DNA of 64,000 bases. Source: Opitutaceae bacterium. Its GTDB lineage: Bacteria; Verrucomicrobiota; Verrucomicrobiia; Opitutales; Opitutaceae. Under the pieces are notes generated by a model. The model did no database searches. It was not told the DNA's origin and was given only the letters and a program-made list of their open reading frames with translations. Below are positions 1 to 8,352 of this stretch, piece by piece (positions within the stretch are counted from its first letter, which is position 1; every line of letters begins with the position of its first letter). The DNA is taken from the NCBI GenBank assembly GCA_019455245.1, contig JACFMR010000018.1, forward strand, positions 1 through 64,000, read 5' to 3'. Made by a program: the position numbers and the translations under genes.

Positions 1-4
1 ATCA

Positions 5-24
5 GAATTCACCACAAAGACACG
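5..24 (+). repeat. left inverted-repeat flank of GxxExxY cassette
   Basis: This short sequence contains ATTCACCACAAAG. It is matched in inverted orientation at 419-438 (ATTCACCACGAAG), with one mismatch in the 13-base core. The two copies bracket the GxxExxY gene, so gene plus flanks look like one inserted unit. Seen in sequence; mobility is inferred. Confidence 0.45.
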
Positions 25-40
25 AAGAACACGGAGTTGA

Positions 41-412
41 TTACAGGACGAGCCGTTTTATTCCCTGTCGCAGCAGCGGAACGTTGAAATTCACCAAGAG
101 CCCGGTTTTCAACCGGGCGAGCCGCAGGTAGGTCAACAGCTGGGCTTCATGAATCGGGAGCAGTGAATCAACCGATTTCAGCTCAAGCACCAGCTGGTCC
201 TCGATCACAAAGTCCATCCGGTACGCACAATCCAGCGCCAATCCCTTGTATCGCAGTGGCAGCGACACTTCGGCGGCGAAGGAGAGACCGGAAGACCTGA
301 GTTCGTAAGCCAGGCAGGCTTGATAGGCGGATTCCAGCAGACCCGGGCCCAGATGCCGGTGCACCTCGATCATCAAGCCGAGCACTTGCTGGGAAACCGG
401 ATCAAACTCCAT
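41..412 (-). CDS. GxxExxY family protein (PDDEXK_3-like predicted nuclease)
   Basis: This 123-residue protein belongs to the GxxExxY family, which Pfam places in the PD-(D/E)XK nuclease superfamily. No biochemical role is established. The signature GPGLLESAY is at residues 22-30. The nuclease-like core is visible as RMDFVIEDQLVLELKS around residues 65-80, with candidate metal ligands D67, E77 and K79. The length is typical of the family (about 125 aa). The ATG at 412 is the only sensible start, because the open frame above it is antisense shadow of the neighbouring epimerase. The gene is a single-gene unit sitting 26 nt beyond the stop of that epimerase and is bracketed by inverted repeats. 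Such genes are often patchily distributed, so recent arrival is likely. Confidence 0.85.
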   Translation of the reverse strand: MEFDPVSQQVLGLMIEVHRHLGPGLLESAYQACLAYELRSSGLSFAAEVSLPLRYKGLALDCAYRMDFVIEDQLVLELKSVDSLLPIHEAQLLTYLRLARLKTGLLVNFNVPLLRQGIKRLVL

Positions 413-418
413 GATTGG

Positions 419-438
419 CGTATGCTTCGTGGTGAATC
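419..438 (-). repeat. right inverted-repeat flank of GxxExxY cassette
   Basis: Reverse complement of the left flank at 5-24 with one mismatch in the core. It ends at the stop codon of the SDR gene at 439, so the proposed insertion lies directly behind that gene without disrupting it. Confidence 0.45.
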
Positions 439-1506
439 TCAGCGCGGGGCCGAGAGCTCCAGCCAATCGGGATGCGTTTCGGCGTGGCGGGCGATTTCCT
501 CGAGGATGGCCGTGGTCGGGGTGGCCGGGCGCCAGTCCCACAGGCGCGTGGCCTTGGCGTGGTCGAGCACCATCCAACCGATGTCGAAGGGACGCGGCGT
601 GCCGTCTTCCGTGACGTCGTGCGGGCCGAACCGCTTTGCGCACCAGATGCTGAGCTGGCGCAGCGACATTGCGGAGGCCGCACCGCCGGCGAAATTGGCG
701 AGCCGGTCGGCGACCGGCAGCGGCGGCGCGGCGAATTGCTTTTCCAACACGGGCAGCAGATCGCGCGGGTGCAGGCAGTCGCGCACTTGGTGCCCATGGC
801 CGCCGAAACCGAGGTATTTGAGCGGGCGTTGGCGCAGCCAGGCATTCAGCCAGAACGCGAAGATGCCCTGGTCGGCGCGCCCGAACTGGCCCGCGCCGGC
901 GAGCACGCCGCAGCGGTTGACAAACACCGGGAAGCCGAAGGTCTCGCCGTATTCGAAGGCCATGGCCTCGGAGGCGAGCTTGGTGGCACCGTAGAGCGAA
1001 ATCGGCGCGGTGGTGGCAAAGGATTCGTCGAGCCCGGCGGCGGTCAGCCCAGCGGGCAAGGGCCGGGAGGTGTCGGGCGCCAGCGCATCGTCGCGCACCA
1101 CGGTCGGCAGCGTTGCCAGCGGGGCGATGGAGTAAACGCGGCTGGTGGAGAGCAAAATGAAACCGGCTTTGTGCGTTTTGCAGTATTCGAGGATATTGAT
1201 CGTGCCGGTGAGGTTGTGGTCGACCAATTCGCGCGAACTCGTCTTGCCATCGATCCCGGCGAGCACGCTGGGATTGGCCGCGGCATCGACCACGAAATCG
1301 GCCGCGGGCAGTGCGGCCATGGCGACGGTATCGCGCAGGTCGGCGGTGATGATCTTGGCCCCGAGCTTTTCCAGCGGCTCGCGGTTGGTTTCGCTGCCGG
1401 GGCGGATGAAACTGTCGAAGCCGGTGACCTGGTGGCCCGCGGCGATCAGCCCGCGGGCGAGCGTGCTGCCGACGAAACCGCAAATGCCGGTGATGAGGAT
1501 GCGCAT
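439..1506 (-). CDS. NAD-dependent epimerase/dehydratase (SDR, CDP-paratose 2-epimerase-like)
   Basis: A 355-residue extended short-chain dehydrogenase expected to act on a nucleotide sugar in the cytoplasm. The NAD-binding loop GICGFVG is at residues 7-13, followed by a segment (GFDSFIRPGSETN) resembling the same position in CDP-paratose/tyvelose 2-epimerases. The catalytic set is present: Ser/Thr in LLSTSRVYS near residue 120, and Tyr and Lys in YGATK near 172-176. The ATG at 1506 begins the Rossmann strand at once (MRILITG), as expected. It follows the TonB receptor gene with an 84-nt gap, so it may be transcribed with it or from its own promoter. The substrate cannot be read from the sequence; a sugar for the glycans encoded downstream is the natural guess. 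Confidence 0.85.
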   Translation of the reverse strand: MRILITGICGFVGSTLARGLIAAGHQVTGFDSFIRPGSETNREPLEKLGAKIITADLRDTVAMAALPAADFVVDAAANPSVLAGIDGKTSSRELVDHNLTGTINILEYCKTHKAGFILLSTSRVYSIAPLATLPTVVRDDALAPDTSRPLPAGLTAAGLDESFATTAPISLYGATKLASEAMAFEYGETFGFPVFVNRCGVLAGAGQFGRADQGIFAFWLNAWLRQRPLKYLGFGGHGHQVRDCLHPRDLLPVLEKQFAAPPLPVADRLANFAGGAASAMSLRQLSIWCAKRFGPHDVTEDGTPRPFDIGWMVLDHAKATRLWDWRPATPTTAILEEIARHAETHPDWLELSAPR

Positions 1507-1590
1507 CTTGTCGGTCAGGCAAGCAGAGCGAATTCCGCAGGGAAAGGGCGAAATGCCGGCAACCGCGCAGGTCCGTCGTGGCTGCGATCC

Positions 1591-4500
1591 TCAAAACGTC
1601 GCGGTGAGCGAGAGTGAGTAGGTCTGCCGGCGCCAATCGCCGTAGGGTTGGATGCCGGTGCCCGACGGTTCGTTGGTGTAGTGCGGGAAGCGGGCGTTGA
1701 GCACGTTGTTGACGCGCAGCTGGGCCACCAGATCCTGCTTGGGCGTCAGCCAGGGCAACCAGCGACGCAAACTGGTTTGCACAAAGGCGTCGAACTGCCA
1801 GTAGGGCTTGATGTGCGAACTGCCTTGGGCGGGCCATTCGACGACGGGCAATTTTCGTGAATGAAAATATTGGCCCTCGACGCCGAACGCGTGGTGATCC
1901 GTGGACCAGGTGGCGCCGAAGTTGGCGCGATAACGCATCAGGCCCGCGACCGAGCCATCGGGATGGTCGAGCTGGTTGATCTTGGCGGTATTGGCAAACA
2001 GGCGGCTGGTGTAGCGTTGAAAATAGAGCAAGCGGCCCCGCAGTTCGAGGGTTCCGCCCAGCACGTCGTGGTGGGCGTAGCTGACGGATGCGGTCCAGCT
2101 TTGGGAGTGGCGGGAGGAGGCGTTGACGCTGCCGGTGTGAACGGTGGTGATGACGCCCGCGGGCAACGGATCGCCGGGGGACAACGGCGCGCGGACGACG
2201 CGGTCCGGGAACAGGGTTTCCAGATTGACGATGGGCTGGGCGTCGAGGCCGAGAATTTCGTTGGTCTTGGTGGTGTCGACGAAGTCGAGGGAAATCCGAA
2301 AGCGACGCGTGTGGCCGCGTTGAAAAACCACGCCGGCGGTCTGGGTGACCGCTTCCTCGGTATTCACGGTGAAATCCAGGGCCTCGGAGGCCTGCACGTC
2401 GTAGCTTTGCGCGCGCACGGGATCGAAGATGCGCACGAGGTTCAAACCCGAGCCCGGTTGGCCGGGCGCTTCCAAACGCCGGCTCATCACCGGTGTGGGC
2501 ATGCGGTTGGATGTCGTCAGGCTGCCGCGCAGGGAAAACCCGCCGGTGAAATCCACTTTCAGTCCGAAGCTCGGCGCGACGTTCACTTCGTTGCTTTGGT
2601 CCGAGGCGAGGTAACGCACGGCCACGCTGCCTTCCAGATGCCGCATGCCGACGGGCAGGCGTTTTTGCGGGAGCAACGGGGCCTGCACTTCGCCGAAGAA
2701 ACTGTAGCGCTCGAGGGTGCGGCCCGACCACTCCTCGATGGGCGAGGCGAGACTGCCGTCGGCATAGCGACGCTCGTCCCGGTAGCCGCGCAGCCGGTTG
2801 CGGCGGTAATCCGCGCCGAGGTTGAGCGCGCCAACGCCGGTCGGGAGCGGGAGGGAGGGTTGGAGAATCCGCGCGGACGCGTCGAGCGTCGCGTAATCAC
2901 CCACCTTGACGAATCGGTCCGGACTGCCGTGATGAATAAGCACCTCGTCGTAAAAGGCGGCGGGCGGTGCATGCACCTGGGTGTCGCGCAAGGGATTGTA
3001 GCGGCCGCCGTCCACCAGCTGTTGCCAACGCTCATGGTCGGCCCCGGCGAGGCCGCGGTAGCGGGAGAGGTTGCGCGCGATCTGGGCGTCGAGCGAGAGC
3101 TGCCACGAGCCGGGCAGCCGCAGCAGTGCGCCGGTGAGCAGCGAGGTGTATTCGATCCGGGCCTCGCTGCGATTTTGGCCGAGACGCGGTGCGGTCTCGT
3201 TCAGGGTGACATACACCGGTTCGCCGAACGGATTGAACGGCGAATCGGCGGCCAGCAGCAGGTCGCCGGTGAACACGTCGTAACCGCGGTTGATGGTGGT
3301 GCGCACATGCGCGCCGTCCACGCCCAGTTCCAGCCAGGGAAACAGGTCGTAGGCGATGGAGCCAAACCAAGTGGCGCGCCGCTGTTTACGGGCGTAGGGC
3401 GAATCGAGACTGTTCAGTGACGCGGCCAATCCGCCGGCGGAATCAAAGAAACCGAGGCTGCGTTCGCCGGCGCGACCGGCAAAGGCGGCCAGCCCGCCGT
3501 TCCCGTCCGCGTCCGGTGCCACCGACGTGTAGGTGGCGGTGCCGGGGCCGAACAACGGTTGACCGGAGGCGCTGACCACATTGGGCGTGGCCCGGAAAAT
3601 CGGGTCGGGCGGAGTGCCCGCACGTTGCGCCGCCTTTTGGCGGTAGTTCAGCTCCGATTCCGTGGGCGGCAGGGTCTCGCTGAAGGAGGCGCTCAACCGG
3701 AGCCGCAATTTCCCGTCGAGCAGCGATTGGCCGTGTTGCAGCGCGAGGTTGGTCTGTGGTGCATCGTAGCCTGACAGCGCGTTGATATAGGTGGTGGTCA
3801 CCTCGGTGGCGTCGACCTCCGGCCGCAGCACGATGTTGATCACGCCGCCGACCGGATTGCCGCCGTAAAGCGCGGAGGCGGAAGCAGGCAGTACCTCGAT
3901 CTGTTGGACGAGGCTGACCGGGATGAAATTCACGTCCGGCGGCGCCGGGCCCGAGACATTGTTCAATACCTCCGGCAGACGGCGGCCGTTGACCAACACC
4001 ACGGTTTCGTCCGAACCGTAACCGCGAAGCTTCAGGTTGGTGCTGCCGACGGCGAAGCTGTTCAGGTTGACGTCTTGCTCCGGCGGCCGGCCGGCGGCGT
4101 CGCTTTCGAGCACCACGCGTTGGAGGAACTCGTTCAGGCCGATGACGCCGCTGCGGGTGATTTCCTTGCGGGTGTGAATGATGAAGGGCAGGACGTCATC
4201 CTCGGTGCGTCCGAGATCGAGGTTGCCGATGGCACGGCGTTGTCCGGCCAGCGTGAGGCGTCTGGTTTCCGGGGAGTCGGCCGCCACGACGAAGGGTGCC
4301 ATTTGCGTGGGATCGTCGTGGGGTTCCAACCACTGGGGCGCCAAAATCAAGGTCCGTCCGGCTGACACCCGCGCGCCGGTGATCTCCAGCGGACGGAATC
4401 CCTCCATGGACGTGGTCAGGATATATTCGCCGGCCGGCACCGCTGGAAAATGAAACCGGCCGCCGGCATCGGTTTGCACCGAGCGGCCGGTGCCGGCGAG

Positions 4501-4992
4501 GTTCACCACGACGCCGGCGGCACCGGACCCATCACGCAGGCGCAGTCGACCGCGCATGTCGCCGAGCAATGCCGTGGCCCGGGAAATGATGAATTTCCCC
4601 GCATCGCTGCGGCGCGCGACGAAGGGCGTGTCATGCAGCAGGCGGTTGAGCGCCTCGATAGGTTCGAGTGTACCGCTCACGGCGTTGGCAAGGTTGCCGT
4701 CGAGATCGTCCGAAGCGAACAGCACCTCGACGCCGGATTGGGCGGAGAACGCGAGCAACGCAGTGGCGACGCCTTGGGCGGGAATGTCAAAGCGGCTCGG
4801 CGCCGCCTGGGTCACACCGCACCAAACGCCGCACACAAAGAGGCATAGAGCGTTTCGAATAAAGTAGTAGCCGCGCTTGAGCCTTGGGCGAAAGCGTGGT
4901 CTCCGGTGTAAACCACGTTGTCGCTGCGCTCCAACGCGGCTACAATTCAACTGAAACTGCTCTAGCGCGCAGACGAAGGGATGCCGAAGCAT
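1591..4992 (-). CDS. TonB-dependent receptor with STN and carboxypeptidase-like N-terminal domains
   Basis: A 1133-residue outer-membrane transporter. In order: an unusually long N-terminus, a mature start near APSRFDIPAQ (about residue 65), an STN signalling domain (about 67-135), a carboxypeptidase regulatory-like domain (about 148-220), the plug (about 265-390, with LKLRGYGSDETVVLVNGRR and a GGVINIVL end), then a 22-strand-type barrel closing with a C-terminal Phe (SLTATF). The STN domain and the sigma and FecR genes just upstream (17-nt gap from FecR) mark it as a surface-signalling receptor. The ligand is unknown; siderophore or glycan import are both possible. Oddity: residues 11-49 are encoded by a 117-bp palindromic insertion that splits the signal peptide in frame. 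The ATG at 4992 is the only ATG upstream of the hydrophobic core in this frame. Confidence 0.92.
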   Translation of the reverse strand: MLRHPFVCALEQFQLNCSRVGAQRQRGLHRRPRFRPRLKRGYYFIRNALCLFVCGVWCGVTQAAPSRFDIPAQGVATALLAFSAQSGVEVLFASDDLDGNLANAVSGTLEPIEALNRLLHDTPFVARRSDAGKFIISRATALLGDMRGRLRLRDGSGAAGVVVNLAGTGRSVQTDAGGRFHFPAVPAGEYILTTSMEGFRPLEITGARVSAGRTLILAPQWLEPHDDPTQMAPFVVAADSPETRRLTLAGQRRAIGNLDLGRTEDDVLPFIIHTRKEITRSGVIGLNEFLQRVVLESDAAGRPPEQDVNLNSFAVGSTNLKLRGYGSDETVVLVNGRRLPEVLNNVSGPAPPDVNFIPVSLVQQIEVLPASASALYGGNPVGGVINIVLRPEVDATEVTTTYINALSGYDAPQTNLALQHGQSLLDGKLRLRLSASFSETLPPTESELNYRQKAAQRAGTPPDPIFRATPNVVSASGQPLFGPGTATYTSVAPDADGNGGLAAFAGRAGERSLGFFDSAGGLAASLNSLDSPYARKQRRATWFGSIAYDLFPWLELGVDGAHVRTTINRGYDVFTGDLLLAADSPFNPFGEPVYVTLNETAPRLGQNRSEARIEYTSLLTGALLRLPGSWQLSLDAQIARNLSRYRGLAGADHERWQQLVDGGRYNPLRDTQVHAPPAAFYDEVLIHHGSPDRFVKVGDYATLDASARILQPSLPLPTGVGALNLGADYRRNRLRGYRDERRYADGSLASPIEEWSGRTLERYSFFGEVQAPLLPQKRLPVGMRHLEGSVAVRYLASDQSNEVNVAPSFGLKVDFTGGFSLRGSLTTSNRMPTPVMSRRLEAPGQPGSGLNLVRIFDPVRAQSYDVQASEALDFTVNTEEAVTQTAGVVFQRGHTRRFRISLDFVDTTKTNEILGLDAQPIVNLETLFPDRVVRAPLSPGDPLPAGVITTVHTGSVNASSRHSQSWTASVSYAHHDVLGGTLELRGRLLYFQRYTSRLFANTAKINQLDHPDGSVAGLMRYRANFGATWSTDHHAFGVEGQYFHSRKLPVVEWPAQGSSHIKPYWQFDAFVQTSLRRWLPWLTPKQDLVAQLRVNNVLNARFPHYTNEPSGTGIQPYGDWRRQTYSLSLTATF
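4846..4964. repeat. 119-bp MITE-like palindromic element (117-bp insertion at TA)
   Basis: The element begins TAGAGC and ends GCTCTA. Its ends form an imperfect inverted repeat of about 30 bases that includes the exact block GTAGCCGCG/CGCGGCTAC, and inner segments also pair (TTGGAGC with GCTCAAG, CAACGTGG with CCACGCTT). The whole unit can therefore fold into one long hairpin. A TA is present at each edge, consistent with a TA target duplication as in Tc1/IS630-type elements. It carries no gene. It sits inside the signal-peptide region of the TonB receptor and adds exactly 39 codons without a stop. Confidence 0.75.
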
Positions 4993-5009
4993 GTTGGGTG
5001 CAATAAGGA

Positions 5010-6011
5010 TTAACGGGGCGGCCGGGGGCCGACGCGAATGGCTCCGCTGGTTTCACGGGTCACGCGCACCGGCAACACCGCTTCCACCGCGGATAGGAAA
5101 CCGTCCAGATCGTCCAGGCTGAACCGGCCGCCGAGATGCAAACCGGCGACTTCAGCCGCGGCGGTGATGCCCTTGCCGTGATAGCGCGCAAAATGCGCCA
5201 GGGCCTCGGCCAGCGGCGTGGCATTGCACACGACGAAGCCGTCACGCCAGGCCAGCTCGTTCAGCACCGCGGCATCCGACAGGAAATCGACGTCAACCTG
5301 ACCGGCGTTGAGCTTGAGCCGATGGCCGGCCTGCAAGGTGTAGAGGCGGGGCTCGGTCGCGGCCGCGTCGGGCAGTTGCACCTGCACCGAGCCTTCGAGC
5401 ACGAGCACCGCCAGCGAACGGTCGCTCTCGGAACGGGTTTCAAACTGGGTGCCGGTCACGCGGACGGTGCCGGCGGGGGTTTCGACCACAAAGGGACGCG
5501 GATCGCCATGCTGCACGCGGAAGAAGGCCTGTCCGCCGGCGAGCCGCACGCGCCGCTCCTCGGCGTTGATCTGGATTTTTAGGGCGGTGCGGGCATTCAG
5601 TTCGGCCGTGCTGCCGTCGATTAACGTGAGCGATTGGCGCCGGGCAATCGAGGTGGCGACATCGTCCTGTTGCCGGGGCGGCCCACCGGGTGACCAGAAC
5701 ACCAAGGCGACGGCGGCGGCCGCCGCCAGCAACGGGCCGGCGAACCACAGCAGGCGACGTTTGGCGGCGGATGGAGTCGGGCGGGATTCCGCCGGTTCCG
5801 GCGGCAAACCCAAGGCAGGCAAGAGCAGTTCAAGGTCGCTGGAAAGCTGGCAATACGAGGACAGCAGCTCCCGGTGCTGCGGATCGAGTTCGAGCCAGGC
5901 ATCCAAAGCGATGCGCTCCTCGGCGGTCAGCACGGAGCCGTCAAGTTTCGCCGCCCAGAGGGCGGCCTGATCTTCAGCCGATGACTGCGGGGAAAGGGGA
6001 TTCGTTTTCAT
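5010..6011 (-). CDS. FecR-family anti-sigma regulator
   Basis: A 333-residue inner-membrane regulator that in this family binds an ECF sigma factor in the cytoplasm and receives a periplasmic signal from a TonB receptor. A DUF4880-like cytoplasmic N-terminus (ALWAAKLDGSVLTAEERIALDAW, split here as residues 17-39) is followed by one membrane segment (about 85-107, LLWFAGPLLAAAAAVALVFW). The periplasmic FecR domain is at about 120-230, with VTGTQFETRS. The C-terminal region (about 245-330), with LAEALAHFARYHG and LGGRFSLDDLDGFLSAVEAV, resembles the STN-like or DUF4974 end of FecR proteins. The start overlaps the sigma gene stop by 4 nt (ATGA), so the two are translationally coupled. The receptor gene follows 17 nt downstream. 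Confidence 0.9.
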   Translation of the reverse strand: MKTNPLSPQSSAEDQAALWAAKLDGSVLTAEERIALDAWLELDPQHRELLSSYCQLSSDLELLLPALGLPPEPAESRPTPSAAKRRLLWFAGPLLAAAAAVALVFWSPGGPPRQQDDVATSIARRQSLTLIDGSTAELNARTALKIQINAEERRVRLAGGQAFFRVQHGDPRPFVVETPAGTVRVTGTQFETRSESDRSLAVLVLEGSVQVQLPDAAATEPRLYTLQAGHRLKLNAGQVDVDFLSDAAVLNELAWRDGFVVCNATPLAEALAHFARYHGKGITAAAEVAGLHLGGRFSLDDLDGFLSAVEAVLPVRVTRETSGAIRVGPRPPR

Positions 6012-6595
6012 GACTTGGCCTCCCGGTTGGGCAGGGGAGTTTCAGGGTTTGCCGGCGTGGAGGACCATGCGCCGAGCTGCTGACGCAACAGGCGCAAGGC
6101 GCGCGCGTGCTGTTTTTCGATGGTGCTGATGGCGATGCCCAGCCGTTCCGAAATCTCGCGGTGGCTGAGCAGCTCGACCTTGCGCAGCAGGAGGACGGTC
6201 CGGCAGCCGGGTGGCAGGCGGGCAATGGCCTGCTCCAGCAACTGGAGTTCCTGTTTCGCCGCCACCTCCTCGGCGACGCCACGGGCGGTGGAAGCGGTGG
6301 TTTCCGGATGCGGTTCCACCGGCAGGATCGGGGCGATGGAGCGGCGCTTCAGCCGGTTGAAGGCCAGCCGTTTCGCCGTGGTGTAAAGCAAGGCTTCCGG
6401 TTTGTGGGCCGGGTGGTCTTGTGTGGCCCGATAAACCCGGAGGTAAGCGTCGTGCGCAATGTCCTCGGCCTCGCCGGTGTCACCCAGCAAGCGCGCCAGA
6501 TAACGCCGCAGCGGAGCTATGGTCCGGCGATAAAGCTCCGCAAACTCGGGTTCGAAGGAAGGGTCTGCTGCCATGAGGGAGGACATGCCACCCAT
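6008..6595 (-). CDS. RNA polymerase ECF sigma factor (FecI-like)
   Basis: A 195-residue extracytoplasmic-function sigma factor. Region 2 is visible in FAELYRRTIAPLRRYLARLL and DIAHDAYLRVYRA, and region 4 in LPPGCRTVLLLRKVELLSHR followed by the helix-turn-helix EISERLGIAISTIEKQ. I choose the ATG at 6595, which has an AGGA about 9 nt upstream; an in-frame TTG at 6604 and further ATGs at 6586 and 6574 are alternatives. It heads a sigma-FecR-TonB receptor operon, so it probably directs transcription of the receptor and perhaps other genes once FecR is triggered. The regulon is not evident from this window. Confidence 0.92.
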   Translation of the reverse strand: MGGMSSLMAADPSFEPEFAELYRRTIAPLRRYLARLLGDTGEAEDIAHDAYLRVYRATQDHPAHKPEALLYTTAKRLAFNRLKRRSIAPILPVEPHPETTASTARGVAEEVAAKQELQLLEQAIARLPPGCRTVLLLRKVELLSHREISERLGIAISTIEKQHARALRLLRQQLGAWSSTPANPETPLPNREAKS

Positions 6596-6722
6596 AACAG
6601 ACAATCCTGCGCTGCCAACCCGCCAGTGGGACCGAAACTTATGCTGGAGCTGCCGTATACGCTGCCACCAGGCGGGGGCTGTGGTTGCAGCAACTTATGC
6701 CCGTCTGTGAGTCTTGTTGCCT
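6596..6722. other. gap upstream of the sigma factor gene
   Basis: This 127-bp gap lies between the stop of the SDR gene at 6723 and the sigma gene start, both read on the minus strand. It must hold any separate promoter for the signalling operon. I see no convincing -35/-10 pair and no hairpin followed by a T run. Confidence 0.4.
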
Positions 6723-7784
6723 TCAGGCCTGCTGCTGCCGCCGTTGCCAGGCTTCGACGATCTGGCGGATGGTGTCCTCGAGGGACTGGGTGATGTCCCA
6801 TGACGGGTAGTGGGCCTTCATCTTGCGCAGGTCGGAGTAGTAGCAGATGTGATCGCCGATGCGGTTCTGGTCCACGTAGGTGTAAACCTGTGCCTTGCCG
6901 GTGAACTTCTCGGTGATCTTGAACGCCTCGAGGATGGAGGTGCTGTTGGCCTTGCCGCCGCCGAGGTTGTAAACCTCGCCCTGGCGCGGGGCCGCGACGA
7001 AGGCGGCCATGAAGCGGGCGACGTCGAGCGAGTGGATGTTGTCGCGCACCTGCTTGCCCTTGTAACCGAAGACCTTGTATTCGCGGCCCTCGAGGTTGCA
7101 TTTCACGAGGTAGGAAAGGAAGCCGTGGAGCTCGACGCCGGTGTGGTTGGGGCCGGTGAGGCAGCCGCCGCGCAGGCAGCAGGTGGGCATGCCGAAATAG
7201 CGGCCGTATTCCTGCACCATGACGTCGGCGGCGACCTTGGAGGCGCCGAAGAGCGAGTGCTTGGACTGGTCGATGGTGAAGGTTTCGGGGATGCCGTGGG
7301 CGTAGGCGGGATCGGCGTAATCCCAACGCGTGTCGAGCTCGGTGAGCGCGATGGCGTTGGGGGCGTCGCCGTAAACCTTGTTGGTGCTCATGTGCACGAA
7401 GGGCGACTCGGGGCAGGCCTGGCGGGCGGCCTCGAGGAGGTTGAGCGTGCCGACGGCGTTGGTGTCGAAATCGTCAAACGGGATGGCGGCGGCGCGGTCG
7501 TGCGAGGGCTGCGCGGCGGTGTGGACGATGACGGAGGGCTTGACCGACTTGATCAGGGCGAGGACGCCGGCGCGGTCGCGGATGTCGAGCTCGTGGTGGG
7601 TAAAGCCGGCGAGTTCCTTTTGCAGGCGCTGCTGATTCCAGCGGGTGTCGCCCTGCGGGCCGAAGAAGACGGCGCGCTGGTTGTTGTCCACGCCGTGGAT
7701 GGCGTAGCCGAGCGAGGCGAAATAACTGCAAACCTCGGAGCCGATGAGGCCGGAGGAACCGGTGACGAGCAGGGTTTTGGTCAT
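6723..7784 (-). CDS. NAD-dependent epimerase/dehydratase (SDR) with Phe in the YxxxK motif
   Basis: A 353-residue extended SDR related to CDP-paratose 2-epimerases. The NAD loop GSSGLIG is at residues 9-15; the segment [11 protein letters not shown] near residue 121 and TELDTRW are typical of that group. The position of the catalytic Tyr reads F179 in FGASK (K183 retained), verified from the TTC codon at 7250-7248. Loss of the Tyr hydroxyl should alter proton transfer, so either another residue serves or the chemistry differs. The ATG at 7784 is chosen because MTKTLLVTG opens the Rossmann fold; the frame above it is noncoding shadow. It lies upstream of the sigma operon in the same direction, and divergent from a small secreted protein. 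Confidence 0.87.
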   Translation of the reverse strand: MTKTLLVTGSSGLIGSEVCSYFASLGYAIHGVDNNQRAVFFGPQGDTRWNQQRLQKELAGFTHHELDIRDRAGVLALIKSVKPSVIVHTAAQPSHDRAAAIPFDDFDTNAVGTLNLLEAARQACPESPFVHMSTNKVYGDAPNAIALTELDTRWDYADPAYAHGIPETFTIDQSKHSLFGASKVAADVMVQEYGRYFGMPTCCLRGGCLTGPNHTGVELHGFLSYLVKCNLEGREYKVFGYKGKQVRDNIHSLDVARFMAAFVAAPRQGEVYNLGGGKANSTSILEAFKITEKFTGKAQVYTYVDQNRIGDHICYYSDLRKMKAHYPSWDITQSLEDTIRQIVEAWQRRQQQA

Positions 7785-7890
7785 GGGCGAAAAGGTGACG
7801 TTGCCGGTGGGTGTGACGGATTTCCAGTGCGAAATCCCGCGGAGGCGCGCCCGGCTTGCGCCGGGGCGGTGCGGGCGGTTTAGTGCGGTC
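7785..7890. promoter_or_regulatory. divergent intergenic region
   Basis: 106 bp separate the minus-strand SDR gene from a plus-strand secreted protein gene, so both promoters should lie here. A GC-rich imperfect hairpin (CGCCCGGC, loop TTGC, GCCGGGGCG) is at 7847-7868, close to the plus-strand start. No clear promoter boxes are visible. Confidence 0.35.
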
Positions 7891-8352
7891 ATGCGCATGA
7901 ATACCCGGTTCCGTTGGTTTGGTGTGGTGCTTGTCCTTGGTCTGCTGGCCCCGGCCCTGGGGGCGGTGGAGCGGAGGCTGGAGATAACGGCGCCGGCGGA
8001 GGTGAGCGCCGGCACGACGGTGTCGGTGGTGGTGGCGGCGGCCACGGATGCGGGCGGCGGGGAGCGCATCGGGTTTTTTCAGGTGGAATTCCGGCCGGCG
8101 GAAGATGCGGAATGGATCCCGCTGGCCTACGTGGACAACATCGGGACCGAGCATCGGCAGGAGTTTGCCCTGACCGCGGAACGCAACGGGGTGTTGCGGG
8201 TCCGGGCGCGGGTGGCGTTTCGCGACGGTCTGGCCGGCGATGTGGATCAGTCGGGCGCGGCGATCCGCTGGCACGACACCTGGGCGGATTGGCGGGAACC
8301 GGCGGCGCGGCACGCCGCGGTCCGGGTGCGACCGGCGGGCGGATCAGACTGA
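7891..8352 (+). CDS. small secreted beta-rich protein of unknown function
   Basis: A 153-residue protein with a clear Sec signal peptide: basic n-region MRMNTRFRW, hydrophobic core [15 protein letters not shown], probable cleavage near ALG-AVE. The mature part alternates polar and hydrophobic residues ([30 protein letters not shown]), suggesting a single Ig-like or other beta-sandwich domain. It also contains [11 protein letters not shown], a possible acidic loop. No family is recognised. The ATG at 7891 is preferred; another is at 7897. It is a lone plus-strand gene and overlaps the convergent methyltransferase gene by 9 nt. Confidence 0.7.
   Translation: MRMNTRFRWFGVVLVLGLLAPALGAVERRLEITAPAEVSAGTTVSVVVAAATDAGGGERIGFFQVEFRPAEDAEWIPLAYVDNIGTEHRQEFALTAERNGVLRVRARVAFRDGLAGDVDQSGAAIRWHDTWADWREPAARHAAVRVRPAGGSD

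Noticed and set aside
1507-1590. Short resemblance between this leader and the region near 31620 (GGCATTT...CCCTGC on the minus strand)
   Set aside because: The match is patchy, needs several gaps, and may be chance; not enough for a repeat call.
1861-3420. Long plus-strand open frame antisense to the TonB receptor
   Set aside because: The minus-strand frame encodes a complete receptor with recognisable domains; the opposite frame is low-complexity Gly/Ala/Arg-rich, as expected for a shadow in GC-rich DNA.
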